From: Myceligenerans indicum
GTDB lineage: Bacteria; Actinomycetota; Actinomycetes; Actinomycetales; Cellulomonadaceae
Assembly (NCBI RefSeq): GCF_016742955.1
Contig: NZ_JABBYC010000001.1
Location: 310,001 to 374,000, forward strand
Direction of reading: 5' to 3'
Length of the DNA stretch: 64,000 nt
Part shown: piece after piece, positions 26,237 through 35,019 of the stretch
Numbering within the stretch: position 1 is the stretch's first letter
Layout: each line of letters opens with the position of its first letter
The notes under the pieces: generated by a model
Told to the model about the DNA's origin: nothing
What the model saw: the letters and a program-made list of their open reading frames with translations, nothing else
Databases searched by the model: none
Translations under genes and position numbers: made by a program

Positions 26237-26243
26237 GGCGGAC

Positions 26244-27266
26244 GTGACTTCCGGAACGTCCACCCTGACCAAGCGCGTCCTCCTCGCCGCCCCCCGCGGG
26301 TACTGCGCGGGCGTCGACCGCGCCGTCGTCGCCGTCGAGAAGGCCCTGGAGACCTACGGGGCGCCGGTGTACGTGCGCAAGGAGATCGTGCACAACAAGT
26401 ACGTGGTGGAGACCCTCAGCGAACGCGGGGCGATCTTCGTCAACGAGACCGACGAGGTGCCCGAAGGCGCCCGCCTGGTGTTCTCCGCCCACGGCGTCTC
26501 GCCGGCGGTTCGCGAGTCCGCGGCGGCCCGCAGCCTCGACACCATCGACGCCACCTGCCCCCTGGTCACGAAGGTGCACAAGGAAGCGGTCCGCTTCGCG
26601 AAGGACGACTACGACATCCTCCTGATCGGCCACACCGGGCACGAGGAGGTCGAGGGCACCGCGGGCGAGGCGCCGGAGCACGTGCAGGTCGTGAACTCGC
26701 CGGACGAGGTCGACCAGGTCACCGTCCGCGACCCCGAGAAGGTCGTGTGGATCTCCCAGACCACCCTGTCCGTGGACGAGACCATGGAGACGGTCCGCCG
26801 GCTGCGGGAGAAGTTCCCGTCCCTGCAGGACCCGCCCAGCGACGACATCTGCTACGCCACGCAGAACCGCCAGGTGGCCGTCAAGAAGCTGGCGCCGGAG
26901 TGCGACGTCGTGATCGTCGTGGGATCGGCGAACTCGTCGAACTCGGTGCGCCTGGTCGAGGTCGCGCTCCAGGCCGGTGCGCGGTCGGCGTACCGGGTGG
27001 ACCGTTCCTCGGAGATCGACGAGGCCTGGCTGGAGGGGGCGGCGACCGTCGGCGTGACCTCGGGCGCCTCCGTTCCGGAGATCCTGGTGCGCGACGTCGT
27101 CGACCTCCTGGAGGGGCGCGGCTTCGACGACGTGCAGGAGGTGCGGACCGCGACCGAGGACCTCATGTTCTCCCTGCCGCGTGAGCTGCGGGCCGGCCTC
27201 AAGGCCGCAGGCGCGGACGACAAGCGTCCCCGCAAGGAGACGCGACGAGAGCTTCCGCTCGCCTGA
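26244..27266 (+). CDS. ispH: 4-hydroxy-3-methylbut-2-enyl diphosphate reductase
   Basis: A 340-residue IspH (LytB), the last enzyme of the MEP pathway, making IPP and DMAPP with an iron-sulfur cluster. The three cluster cysteines are in [24 protein letters not shown] and [11 protein letters not shown], and [14 protein letters not shown] plus [10 protein letters not shown] complete the active site. The GTG at 26244 is chosen for the -10-like TAGACT seven bases before it and the family N-terminus; the frame extends to 26139 without support. Confidence 0.95.
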   Translation: MTSGTSTLTKRVLLAAPRGYCAGVDRAVVAVEKALETYGAPVYVRKEIVHNKYVVETLSERGAIFVNETDEVPEGARLVFSAHGVSPAVRESAAARSLDTIDATCPLVTKVHKEAVRFAKDDYDILLIGHTGHEEVEGTAGEAPEHVQVVNSPDEVDQVTVRDPEKVVWISQTTLSVDETMETVRRLREKFPSLQDPPSDDICYATQNRQVAVKKLAPECDVVIVVGSANSSNSVRLVEVALQAGARSAYRVDRSSEIDEAWLEGAATVGVTSGASVPEILVRDVVDLLEGRGFDDVQEVRTATEDLMFSLPRELRAGLKAAGADDKRPRKETRRELPLA

Positions 27267-27277
27267 GGTGCGGCGTC

Positions 27278-27303
27278 GGCTCCGACGTCCAGCCCTCGGA
27301 GCC
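27278..27303. terminator. hairpin between ispH and rmuC
   Basis: GGCTCCGA (27278-27285) and TCGGAGCC (27296-27303) form a perfect 8-bp stem with a 10-base loop, between convergent genes. Confidence 0.6.
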
Positions 27304-27311
27304 CGGCCGTC

Positions 27312-28865
27312 TCAGTTTCCGGTGGCCTGGGCCCGGCTCTTCTTCTCCACCTCGGCAAGGGCGCGTTGGTCGGTCGCGGCGAGTTCGGTGACCTCGACCT
27401 GCTGAACCACGACCGCGTCGAGGGCGTCAGGATCTGGAGACCGGTCGAGGATCGCCGCGCCCGCGCCGCTCGCGGGGCCCGAAGCACTTTCCTCGCGGCT
27501 CGCGGTGTCGCGTGCCGACTCGATCGCCACGACCCCGCCCTCGTCGGCGACCAGCAGCTCCGACCTCGTGATCGGGCGCGGTACCTCCTCGATCTCGCGA
27601 GGCTCGGCGATCGCGTCCTTCGGGTCCACGACCTCCAACGCGACCATCTTGCGGGCGGAGCTGAGCACGTTGCGCTCCAGTGAGCCGATGAGCTTGTTGT
27701 AGTCCTTGGTGGAGGATTCCAGTGACCGGCCCATCTTCGTCACGTGGCCGGTCATCGTCACGAGCCGCGAATGGAGTTCCTTCCCGACCTGGTGCACCTT
27801 CGCGGCGTTCTCCGCGAGTGCCTCCTGCCGCCAGGCGAACGCGACGGTGCGCAGCAGGGCGATCAGGGTCATCGGCGTGGCGAGGATGACGTTCTTCCGC
27901 GCGGCGTACTCCAGCAGATCGGGCTGCTGCTCGACCGCGGCCGAGAGGAACGCCTCAGCCGGAACGAACATGACCACGAACTCGGGCGCCGCATCGAACT
28001 GCGCCCAGTACTTCTTGCCGGCGAGCTCGTCCACATGCTTGCGCATGTGCTTCACGTGTGCGTCCAGCAGCTGCTCGCGGCGGTGCACGTCGTCGGTCTG
28101 CTGAGCCTCGAGGTAGCGGATGAACGCCACCTTCGAGTCGACCACCACGTTCTTCGCCCCGGCCAGGTGGATCACCATGTCCGGCCTCAGCACACCCGTG
28201 TCCGACGTGAACTGGTCCTGCTCGGTGAAATCCACCCGGTTCAACATGCCCGCGGCCTCGACAGTGCGACGAAGCTGCAGCTCACCCCAGGCTCCACGAA
28301 CCTCCGACGTACGAAGTGCGGCCACCAGGTCGCTCGTCCCGCTGCGCAGCTTCGCCGACTCCTCGGTGACCTGTCGCAGCTGTTCGGTGAGCTGACCGTG
28401 CCCCTGCGCCCGTGCCTTCTCGGCTTCCTCGACCTGCGCGCGCACCTTGTCCATCACCCTGGACAACGGGTCCACCAGATTCTTGACTGCTTGCTCGCGC
28501 TGGGCGAGCTGCTCCTCGTTCTTCACCGTTGCGGTGGAGAGGCGCTGCTCCGCCAGGGTGAGGAACTGCTTGGTATTCGCCTCCAGAGCCTCGCCGGCGA
28601 GCGCCTTGAACTGCTCGGCGGCTCGTTCCTGCTCGATACGCGCGGCCGCCACCTGCTCGGCGGCACGATCCTGCGCCGCCCGGACATCGGCCTCGGCACG
28701 CTCACGGATCATCACCGCCTCGCGTTCGGCGGCCTCGGCCAGTGCGTTCAGGCGGGTGGATTCCAGCTCGGCATCACGCACGGCACGTGACGACCGGGCG
28801 GCATGAGACAGCCAGCCGACGACGACGCCGATGGCAAGCGTGAGGAGGATCCAGCCGATGTCCAT
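27312..28865 (-). CDS. rmuC: DNA recombination protein RmuC
   Basis: A 517-residue RmuC. It has one N-terminal membrane helix (IGWILLTLAIGVVVGWLSHA), a long charged coiled coil (about 30-190), then the conserved core with VRGAWGELQLRRTVEAAGM, MVIHLAGAKNVVVDSKVAF and VVMFVPAEAFLSAA. The family limits inversions and is related to PD-(D/E)XK nucleases. The C-terminal 80 residues are an acidic, low-complexity extension. ATG 28865 places the membrane helix at the N-terminus. Confidence 0.9.
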   Translation of the reverse strand: MDIGWILLTLAIGVVVGWLSHAARSSRAVRDAELESTRLNALAEAAEREAVMIRERAEADVRAAQDRAAEQVAAARIEQERAAEQFKALAGEALEANTKQFLTLAEQRLSTATVKNEEQLAQREQAVKNLVDPLSRVMDKVRAQVEEAEKARAQGHGQLTEQLRQVTEESAKLRSGTSDLVAALRTSEVRGAWGELQLRRTVEAAGMLNRVDFTEQDQFTSDTGVLRPDMVIHLAGAKNVVVDSKVAFIRYLEAQQTDDVHRREQLLDAHVKHMRKHVDELAGKKYWAQFDAAPEFVVMFVPAEAFLSAAVEQQPDLLEYAARKNVILATPMTLIALLRTVAFAWRQEALAENAAKVHQVGKELHSRLVTMTGHVTKMGRSLESSTKDYNKLIGSLERNVLSSARKMVALEVVDPKDAIAEPREIEEVPRPITRSELLVADEGGVVAIESARDTASREESASGPASGAGAAILDRSPDPDALDAVVVQQVEVTELAATDQRALAEVEKKSRAQATGN

Positions 28866-28982
28866 GCCGCCAAGGCTGCCACGAGTCACCGACACGATCG
28901 CCGCGGACCCGCCCGCCCGGTTCGATCTCACGTCGGAGCCGCGTCATCCTGGCGGCGGATGCCAGGTGTCCGAGTCTCCGTC

Positions 28983-28988
28983 TACGTT
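28983..28988 (+). promoter_or_regulatory. putative -10 element of the ABC pair
   Basis: TACGTT ends six bases before the ATG at 28995, again a leaderless-type arrangement. Confidence 0.4.
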
Positions 28989-28994
28989 GGCGCT

Positions 28995-29849
28995 ATGACC
29001 CATCAGACCGGTCCTGGAACCGAGGCCCCCGTCGGTGGCGCGGCAGTCACGCCGTCGAACACGGTGGCACCCGTACCGACCCCGCCGCCGGATCCTGGCG
29101 CCGCGCTCAGCCTGCGCGGCCTCTGGAAGCGGTTCGGCCAGAAGATCGCCGTGCGGGCACTGGACCTGGACGTTCCCGTCGGATCCTTCTACGGTCTGGT
29201 CGGCCCGAACGGTGCCGGGAAGACCACCACCCTCTCCATGGCCACGGGTCTGCTCCGTCCGGACGCGGGGACCGTGCACGTGCGTGGCACCGATCTGTGG
29301 GCCCACCCGGTCGAGGCCAAGGCCACCCTCGGCATCCTGCCCGACGGCGTGCGCCTGTTCGACCGTCTCACCGGCCTCCAGCTCGTCACCTATGCCGGCC
29401 TCCTGCGGGGCATGGACCGTGACACCGTGGCCGACCGTGCCCGCAGCCTGCTCGCGGCGATGGACCTCGCGGCAGACGCCAACACCTATGTCGTCGACTA
29501 CAGCGCCGGCATGACCAAGAAGATCGCCCTGGCCAGCGCCATGATCCACGCCCCGCGGGCCCTCGTGCTCGACGAGCCGTTCGAGGCCGTCGATCCTGTC
29601 AGCGCCGCCAACATCCGCGACATCCTCGCCGACTACGTCACCGGTGGCGGTACCGTCATCGTCTCCAGCCACGTCATGGATCTCGTGCAGCGCATGTGCG
29701 ACCACGTCGCCATCGTCGGCGCCGGGCAGGTGCTCGCCGCAGGCACCGTCGACCAGGTCCGGGGTGACCAGACGCTCGAGGACCGGTTCGTCGACCTGGT
29801 CGGAGGCCGCACCCGAGCAGAGGGGCTCGAATGGTTGCGCACTTCCTGA
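28995..29849 (+). CDS. ABC transporter ATP-binding protein
   Basis: A 284-residue single ABC ATPase preceded by a 40-residue Pro/Thr/Ala-rich leader. Walker A is VGPNGAGKTTTL and Walker B is ALVLDEPFEAVD; the signature loop reads YSAGMTKK rather than LSGGQ, a change common in ABC-2-type exporters of this kind. The permease starts 19 bases before this gene ends, so the two form one transporter. The substrate is unknown. Confidence 0.85.
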   Translation: MTHQTGPGTEAPVGGAAVTPSNTVAPVPTPPPDPGAALSLRGLWKRFGQKIAVRALDLDVPVGSFYGLVGPNGAGKTTTLSMATGLLRPDAGTVHVRGTDLWAHPVEAKATLGILPDGVRLFDRLTGLQLVTYAGLLRGMDRDTVADRARSLLAAMDLAADANTYVVDYSAGMTKKIALASAMIHAPRALVLDEPFEAVDPVSAANIRDILADYVTGGGTVIVSSHVMDLVQRMCDHVAIVGAGQVLAAGTVDQVRGDQTLEDRFVDLVGGRTRAEGLEWLRTS

Positions 29850-31450
29850 AGCTCAAGCTCACGCTGCTCGGCAACACCCTGCGGCGCAGCGTGTGGCAGA
29901 CCATCGGGCTCTGCGTCGCACTGCTCTACGCGCTCTTCGTCGTCGTGGGCCTGGTGTTCACCGCGATCGTCGGCGGAGGCATGGACCTGCTCCTCACCGG
30001 GCAGGTGATCACCCTCGCGGGTGCGATCACGGTCCTGTGCTGGTGGGTCATCCCCGTCTTCGTCTTCGGCGTCGACCAGACCCTTGACCCTCAGCGGTTC
30101 ACCACGTTCGCGATTCCCCGTCGGACCCTCGTCGCCGGGCTCGCGCTCTCCGGTGTCATCTCCGTGCCCGGCCTGGCGACCACGCTCGCCGCCGGTGGCA
30201 CGGCGTTCGCGTGGTGGCGCGAACCGTGGCTGATTCCTGTCGCCCTGCTCGGTGCGGTGCTCGGGATCGCGCTGTGTGTGGTCGGGTCACGGGCGGTCAC
30301 CACGGTGCTCGCTCCGCTGCTGGAGTCGCGCCGGTACCGCGAGGTCGTGGCCGTCGCCGCGATCGTGCCGCTCGTGCTGATCGGGCCGGCGATCGGCTGG
30401 GCGAGCCAGGAGATCGGCGCCGTCTCCCACGAGACGAACGGTGGCAGCGTGACCGCGGACGGCTCCCTGCTCGCGGCAGTGCTGGCCCGCTTCGGTGAGC
30501 TCGCGGCATGGACACCGTTCGGCGCGCCGTGGTCGCTGCCCGTCGCCGTGCACGACGGCGCGTGGGGCGTTGCCCTGGCCCGATTCCTGGTCGCGGTGGG
30601 GACCCTCGCGCTGCTCTGGCTGATCTGGTCGCGTTCGCTCGCCCGAGCGCTGGTCACGCCGCCGGCCGGGGGAGGAAAGGGATCGAAGAGCAAGGGACTG
30701 GGCTGGTTCGGCCGCTTCCCCGCCACGCCGGTGGGTGCCGTCGCCGCACGCTGTACCACCTACTGGATCCGGGACCCGCGCTACGCGGCGGGCATCAGCA
30801 TCATCTTCCTGATGCCGGTCATCCTGTGGCTGCCCACCCGCTCCTCGGGAAACGCCGAACTGCTGCTGCTGGCCGCGCCCGTCGTCTCCTGGGTGCTCGC
30901 GTTCAGCGTGTCGAACGACATCGGCTACGACTACACCGCCTTCGCCCTGCACGTCGCCACCGGGACGTCGGGGCGCGCCGATCGTTGGGGACGGGCCCTG
31001 CCCGTCCTGACCTTCGGCAGCGGCGTGGTGGTGATCGTCGCACTCTTGACACTTGCTCTCGCCGGCCGCTGGGACCTGACCGTGCCGTTGCTTGGGGTCT
31101 GCCTGGGGCTCCTCGGCCTCACACTCGGGGTGTCGAGCGCCGTGTCCGCGACACTGGTCTACCCGGTGGCGAAACCAGGGGAGAGCCCCCTCAAGTCGCC
31201 TCAGGGTGCGGCGCTGGCGACGATGCTCTCGCAGTTCCTGGCGATGGCCGTCGTCATGTTGCTGGCGCTGCCGTTGCTCGGCGTCGGGGTCTGGGCACTG
31301 GTCTCCGGCAGCGTGCTGGCGGGCTGGCTGACGCTGGCGGTCGGGCTCGCGGAGGGCTCGCTGCTGCTCGTCGCAGGTATCCGTGTGGGCGCACGTAGCT
31401 TCGACCGCCGTGCACCGGAGCTGCTCCAGGAGGTGCAGTCGTTCCCGTGA
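29831..31450 (+). CDS. ABC-2-like transporter permease
   Basis: A 539-residue membrane protein with about twelve hydrophobic segments and no ATPase motif. It overlaps the upstream ATPase by 19 bases and so is its membrane partner. A polar, Gly/Lys-rich loop (GGGKGSKSKGLG, about residue 280) divides two halves. Similar large actinobacterial permeases pair with drug- or lipid-type ATPases, but nothing here defines the cargo. Confidence 0.78.
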   Translation: MVAHFLKLKLTLLGNTLRRSVWQTIGLCVALLYALFVVVGLVFTAIVGGGMDLLLTGQVITLAGAITVLCWWVIPVFVFGVDQTLDPQRFTTFAIPRRTLVAGLALSGVISVPGLATTLAAGGTAFAWWREPWLIPVALLGAVLGIALCVVGSRAVTTVLAPLLESRRYREVVAVAAIVPLVLIGPAIGWASQEIGAVSHETNGGSVTADGSLLAAVLARFGELAAWTPFGAPWSLPVAVHDGAWGVALARFLVAVGTLALLWLIWSRSLARALVTPPAGGGKGSKSKGLGWFGRFPATPVGAVAARCTTYWIRDPRYAAGISIIFLMPVILWLPTRSSGNAELLLLAAPVVSWVLAFSVSNDIGYDYTAFALHVATGTSGRADRWGRALPVLTFGSGVVVIVALLTLALAGRWDLTVPLLGVCLGLLGLTLGVSSAVSATLVYPVAKPGESPLKSPQGAALATMLSQFLAMAVVMLLALPLLGVGVWALVSGSVLAGWLTLAVGLAEGSLLLVAGIRVGARSFDRRAPELLQEVQSFP

Positions 31451-31528
31451 CGGCGTGACGGCGCGGCGGGGACCACGGCGCGCCGCGCGGTCCGCAGGAC
31501 GGATGGCACCGCCGTCCCCGCATGCCCG

Positions 31529-31534
31529 TAAACT
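31529..31534 (+). promoter_or_regulatory. putative -10 element of leaderless ychF
   Basis: TAAACT ends eight bases before the GTG at 31543. Confidence 0.45.
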
Positions 31535-31542
31535 TGCCCGAC

Positions 31543-32628
31543 GTGGCTCTCACTATCGGAATCGTCGGCCTGCCGAACGTCGGCAAGTCCACCATCTTCA
31601 ACGCGCTGACCCGCAACCAGGTGCTCGCGGCGAACTACCCCTTCGCCACGATCGAGCCCAACATCGGCGTGGTCCCGCTGCCCGACGCACGGCTCGGCAA
31701 GCTCGCCGAGATCTTCGGGAGCGAGCGCGAGCTGCCGGCCACGGTGTCGTTCGTCGACATCGCCGGCATCGTCAAGGGGGCGTCCGAGGGCGAGGGCCTG
31801 GGCAACAAGTTCCTCGCGAACATCCGCGAGGCCGACGCGATCTGCCAGGTCACGCGCGCGTTCGTGGACCCCGATGTGGTGCGCGTGGACGGTTCGGTGG
31901 ACGCTCCCGGCGACATCGAGACCATCTCCACCGAGCTGATCCTGGCCGACCTCCAGACTCTCGAGAAGGCGCTTCCGAGGATGGAGAAGGAGGTCAAGAT
32001 CAAGAAGGGTGACCCGGTTCTCTTCGCCGCCGCGAAGAAGGCGCAGGAGATCCTCGAGGCTGGAACCACCCTGTACCAGGGCGCGGCGGAGGCCGGCCTG
32101 GACCTGTCGGAGGTTGCCTCCCTCCAGCTCCTCACCGCCAAGCCGTTCATCTACGTCTTCAACACCGACGACGCCGGCCTCGCCGACACGGCCTCCCAGG
32201 AGGCACTGCGCAAGCTCGTCGCGCCCGCGGACGCGATCTTCCTGGACGGCAAGTTCGAGGCGGACCTCGCCGAGCTGGAGCCGGACGAGGCCGCGGAGAT
32301 GCTCGAGGAGACCGGCCAGACGGAATCCGGGCTGGACAAGCTGGCGCACGTCGGCTTCCACACCCTCGGGCTGCAGACCTACCTCACGGCCGGTCCCAAG
32401 GAAGCGCGTGCCTGGACCATCCGCAAGGGCTGGACCGCACCGCAGGCCGCCGGCGTGATCCACACGGACTTCGAGAAGGGCTTCATCAAGGCGGAGGTCA
32501 TCTCCTTCGACGACCTCGTGGAGACCGGCTCCCCGCAGGCCGCCAAAGCGGCGGGCAAGGCCCGTATCGAGGGCAAGGACTACGTGATGGCCGACGGCGA
32601 CGTGGTGGAGTTCCGGTTCAATGTCTGA
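31543..32628 (+). CDS. ychF: redox-responsive ATPase/GTPase YchF (Obg family)
   Basis: A 361-residue YchF of the Obg/TRAFAC class, a ribosome-linked nucleotide hydrolase. G1 is GIVGLPNVGKSTIFNAL at the N-terminus, VDIAGIVKGASEGEGLGNKFL spans G3, and the C-terminal TGS domain ends GDVVEFRFNV. GTG 31543 is chosen for the nearby -10 and the family N-terminus (ALTIGIVG). Its last 33 bases recur downstream and its stop overlaps the start of the zinc-ribbon gene by eight bases. Confidence 0.95.
   Translation: MALTIGIVGLPNVGKSTIFNALTRNQVLAANYPFATIEPNIGVVPLPDARLGKLAEIFGSERELPATVSFVDIAGIVKGASEGEGLGNKFLANIREADAICQVTRAFVDPDVVRVDGSVDAPGDIETISTELILADLQTLEKALPRMEKEVKIKKGDPVLFAAAKKAQEILEAGTTLYQGAAEAGLDLSEVASLQLLTAKPFIYVFNTDDAGLADTASQEALRKLVAPADAIFLDGKFEADLAELEPDEAAEMLEETGQTESGLDKLAHVGFHTLGLQTYLTAGPKEARAWTIRKGWTAPQAAGVIHTDFEKGFIKAEVISFDDLVETGSPQAAKAAGKARIEGKDYVMADGDVVEFRFNV
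32596..32628 (+). repeat. ychF 3'-end repeat, copy A
   Basis: The last 33 bases of ychF. They match 34094-34126 with a single T/C difference, and the final part (GTTCCGGTTCAA and following bases) also recurs at 33256 and 36819. Confidence 0.9.
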
Positions 32629-32989
32629 CGAGAACGCTGTTCCGCCCTGCCCCGAGTGCGGCAGTGAGTACACCTACGAGGACGGCGCGCTGCTGACCTG
32701 CCCGATGTGCGGGCACGAGTGGGCTCCGTCGGACTCGTCGTCGGACGCGGGGGAGCCCGCCGCGCGGGTGGTTCGCGACGCCGTCGGGAACGTCCTGGCC
32801 GACGGCGATACGGTGACCGTCGTCAAGGACCTGAAGGTCAAGGGCGCGGGAGGCGGCTCGATCAAGGTCGGTACGAAGGTCACCGGCATCCGGCTGATCA
32901 CCGACGGCGTGGGTGACCACGACATCGACGCGAAGGTGCCGGGCTTCGGGCAGATGCAGCTCAAGTCGGGCGTGGTGAAGAAGGCCTGA
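32621..32989 (+). CDS. PhnA-like zinc-ribbon protein
   Basis: A 122-residue PhnA/YjdM-family protein. The N-terminus is a zinc ribbon (CPECGSEYTYEDGALLTCPMCG) and the rest is the PhnA beta domain (VRDAVGNVLADGDTVTVVKD, KVGTKVTGIRL). The old link to alkylphosphonate use is not supported biochemically for most members. Its ATG lies inside the ychF terminus, eight bases before the ychF stop, so translation is likely coupled. Confidence 0.85.
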   Translation: MSDENAVPPCPECGSEYTYEDGALLTCPMCGHEWAPSDSSSDAGEPAARVVRDAVGNVLADGDTVTVVKDLKVKGAGGGSIKVGTKVTGIRLITDGVGDHDIDAKVPGFGQMQLKSGVVKKA

Positions 32990-32992
32990 GAG

Positions 32993-33120
32993 GTGCTTGA
33001 TCGGCAAGCAGACCGCGTTCAGGCGGCGATCGATGGCCGCAATCCGACCGTGCTCGCCGAACTCGATGCGTCATTCGCCGTCATCGGCGACGTGCAGCGG
33101 CTGCCGGGAGACGCCTCCCC
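32993..33120 (+). pseudogene. N-terminal fragment resembling a HIT-family protein
   Basis: From a GTG at 32993 the frame reads DRQADRVQAAIDGRNPTVLA and then SFAVIGDVQRLPG. The GRNPTV and GDVQ-LPG phrases resemble the start of a group of HIT-family proteins. The similarity stops where the 139-base repeat begins, and no HIT active-site histidines follow, so the gene appears cut off by the repeat. The family call is from memory and tentative. Confidence 0.4.
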
Positions 33121-33130
33121 GGTCCGCAGC

Positions 33131-33269
33131 CAGTCCGCAAGAAGTCCGCACTCCGCCGTCGGACCCCACACACGCCAACGGCTGGGATCGTTGCAATTCC
33201 AACGATCCCAGCCGTTCCCACCTCCAACCCGCACCTACCGTTTCCCCAGGACGACGTTCCGGTTCAATG
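33131..33269 (+). repeat. 139-base palindromic repeat, copy 1
   Basis: Aligns without gaps to 36694-36832 with about 18 mismatches by eye. Its centre is a perfect dyad AACGGCTGGGATCGTTG (33177-33193) / CAACGATCCCAGCCGTT (33200-33216) around CAATTC. Its right end, GTTCCGGTTCAATG, is shared with the ychF terminus. Confidence 0.9.
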
Positions 33270-33899
33270 CAACAACTTGAGGGTCGTGCTGCCGGACTCG
33301 ACACCACGTCGCCCGGCCGACGCTGGACGGCCTTGGCTGGGGTAGTTGCCGTTGGTCAGGGCCTTGCTCGGGCGCACGCGAGCGCTCGACGACTTTGGGT
33401 CGGTTTGCGCACAGCACCGCCTTCCTTGGCCGCGATCGTTGGGCTCGGCGTACACGGTGGTGGTCCAGTTCGGCATCCAGTACCTGATCCGGCTGCTTCG
33501 GTCCCACGTGGCATCTTGCGCTCGTCGTTAGTCGTCGAGCATGAGTGGAGCGCCTGAGAGTAGTCGGCTCCCGGCAGCTGATTCCGATGCTGCGGTCCGC
33601 TTGGGCGGGTCACGAGTTCGATCGCGGAGATGGTCGCCGAATTGGGGCGCGGGGTGAAGCTCACGTCCGAGTCGGCCAAAGCGATCGCCGCGTTCGGTCT
33701 GACCGAGATGGACGTCCCTGGCGTCGACGCGATGTGGGACGGGCTGATGTCGGTGACGAAGTCACGGCTTCGCTGTCCGACATGGCTTCGGACACCAGCG
33801 CATCCGCGTGGCGGGGAAGTACTCGTCCGATGCTCGGGTGCGGGAGGCGTGCCATGTAGGCATCTTCCCACGTGGGCGTCCTATCCGCAGCTAGGGGGT
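33270..33899. other. stretch without a convincing gene
   Basis: Several short frames exist on both strands, none with a good ribosome site and recognisable family. A frame from 33630 reads AELGRGVKLTSESAKAIAAF and then MDVPGVDAMWDG before losing protein-like character near 33770, which suggests a decayed gene. I assign no function. Confidence 0.5.
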
Positions 33900-33981
33900 G
33901 GAACGTTGGTCGCTGCCAGTACGGAACTTTGGTCGTACACCTCGTGGACCTTTGGCCAGGGTGTTCGTGGAACGTTGGTCG
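33900..33981. repeat. four 13-base repeats on a 23-base period
   Basis: GGAACGTTGGTCG at 33900, GGAACTTTGGTCG at 33923, GGACCTTTGGCCA at 33946 and GGAACGTTGGTCG at 33969, each exactly 23 bases after the last. Even phasing near two helical turns is typical of protein-binding arrays, such as transposase sites at element ends or plasmid iterons. No intact transposase or Rep gene is beside it. Confidence 0.85.
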
Positions 33982-34066
33982 CGCAACGAGAGCCGACATC
34001 TGATCCGATCGGAAAGGTGTTGCATGGCGGCGTAATGCGGGTCAAGTCCATCTCAGGGGGGTATCG

Positions 34067-34126
34067 ATGAAGGTCAGTGTCATTGGTGAAGAAGGCGACG
34101 TGGTGGAGTTCCGGTTCAACGTCTGA
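34067..34126 (+). CDS. 19-residue ORF ending in the YchF C-terminus
   Basis: An ATG with a purine-rich AGGGGGG upstream opens a 19-codon frame, MKVSVIGEEGDVVEFRFNV, whose last ten residues equal the YchF C-terminus (GDVVEFRFNV). It is either the tail displaced from an earlier ychF copy or a regenerated end carried by an inserted segment. Expression is possible but unproven; the repeat, not the peptide, may be what matters. Confidence 0.35.
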   Translation: MKVSVIGEEGDVVEFRFNV

Positions 34127-34127
34127 T
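34094..34127 (+). repeat. ychF 3'-end repeat, copy C
   Basis: Thirty-two of 33 bases match the end of ychF (32596-32628). The last 20 bases, GTTCCGGTTCAACGTCTGAT (34108-34127), are identical to 36819-36838. Confidence 0.9.
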
Positions 34128-34235
34128 ACCCGGGGTTGCGCTGCAGGTCAGGTGTGGTTTAGCGAGTGCTGGTCCGCTGGCTCGCCCCTGGCGACGCCGG
34201 CGTTCTAGCTCACGCCGAGGTGATTCGTCGAGTGC

Positions 34236-34994
34236 TCATTGACTGTCGCGCCGGAGTGCGCGGAGGTAGCGGCGTCGGTAGATGCGCTGGGCGATCAGGA
34301 TCACGGGAAAGAGCGCGCGCCACGGTCCCCGGCCGGCGCGCGTGAGGGACCGCAGCGTCAGGCTCACGTTCCCGTCGTCGTCCCGGCTGACGATGAACGC
34401 TTCCTCCCCGGAGACCGGATGGCCTGTCAGGGTGCCGTAGGCAAGCGCGGCCCGGCGGCTGCTTGTGACCGTCGCGACGACCTCGACGGGCTCCCGCACG
34501 TGGATGGGCCCGATGCGTGCGAGGAGCCAGTAGCGTTCCCCTTGGCGCGCGACGCGGCCTTCCTCCAGGGGTGGGTCGACGGTGAATCCGCTCCGCGTCT
34601 TGATGCCCCAGGAGAGGGCCGCCGTTGAAGCCGTATTCCAGAGATCGGTTCCGGAGCCGAGCCGGACGGTGCGTTCGTACGCGCGCCATCCGTCGGGTGG
34701 CTGCCACCGCTCTGCGCCTGGCGCCGTGCCGCCCACGACGCTGTAGCCGGGGTCCCGTTGGTTCAGGTGATGCTCTGCCAGAAACTTCAGGCCATTCGCG
34801 ACGCCGCCGGCTGCGGTGATGGCAGACCTCACGGCGAGTTCCTCGGCGGGAGTAAGTGCGAAGGCCACGTTGGTGCCGGTGTCGTTCGCGTCCCAGATGT
34901 GCTCGCCGCAGGAGCTGATTCCCGTGCTCCCGATGCTGAACGGAGCGAGCGCGTGCACACCGCCGTCGTTCCCTGCCTCATCCACGCTGCACAT
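34236..34994 (-). CDS. DUF1990 domain protein
   Basis: A 252-residue protein whose C-terminal two-thirds match DUF1990 (UPF0548): a YSVVGGTAP-like start, ALAYGTLTGHPVSGEEAFIV and DGNVSLTLRSLTRAGRGPW. The family is uncharacterised. The N-terminal 45 residues are poorly conserved and the start is uncertain; ATG 34994 follows GGGACAGG. It is the last gene of a three-gene minus-strand operon flanked by copies of the ychF-end repeat. Confidence 0.7.
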   Translation of the reverse strand: MCSVDEAGNDGGVHALAPFSIGSTGISSCGEHIWDANDTGTNVAFALTPAEELAVRSAITAAGGVANGLKFLAEHHLNQRDPGYSVVGGTAPGAERWQPPDGWRAYERTVRLGSGTDLWNTASTAALSWGIKTRSGFTVDPPLEEGRVARQGERYWLLARIGPIHVREPVEVVATVTSSRRAALAYGTLTGHPVSGEEAFIVSRDDDGNVSLTLRSLTRAGRGPWRALFPVILIAQRIYRRRYLRALRRDSQ

Positions 34995-35019
34995 CCTGTC
35001 CCAAGGCGGTCGGCCTCAA

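Noticed and set aside
33256..33269. GGTTCAA in the repeats as part of a tRNA T-arm
   Set aside because: The bases resemble a T-loop, but there is no acceptor, D-arm or anticodon stem around any copy; in copy A they are plain ychF codons.
33131..33269. True integron attC site
   Set aside because: GTTCAAC fits RYYYAAC by chance alone; no matching GTTRRRY partner, no integron integrase and no cassette polarity are seen. It is kept only as a comparison.
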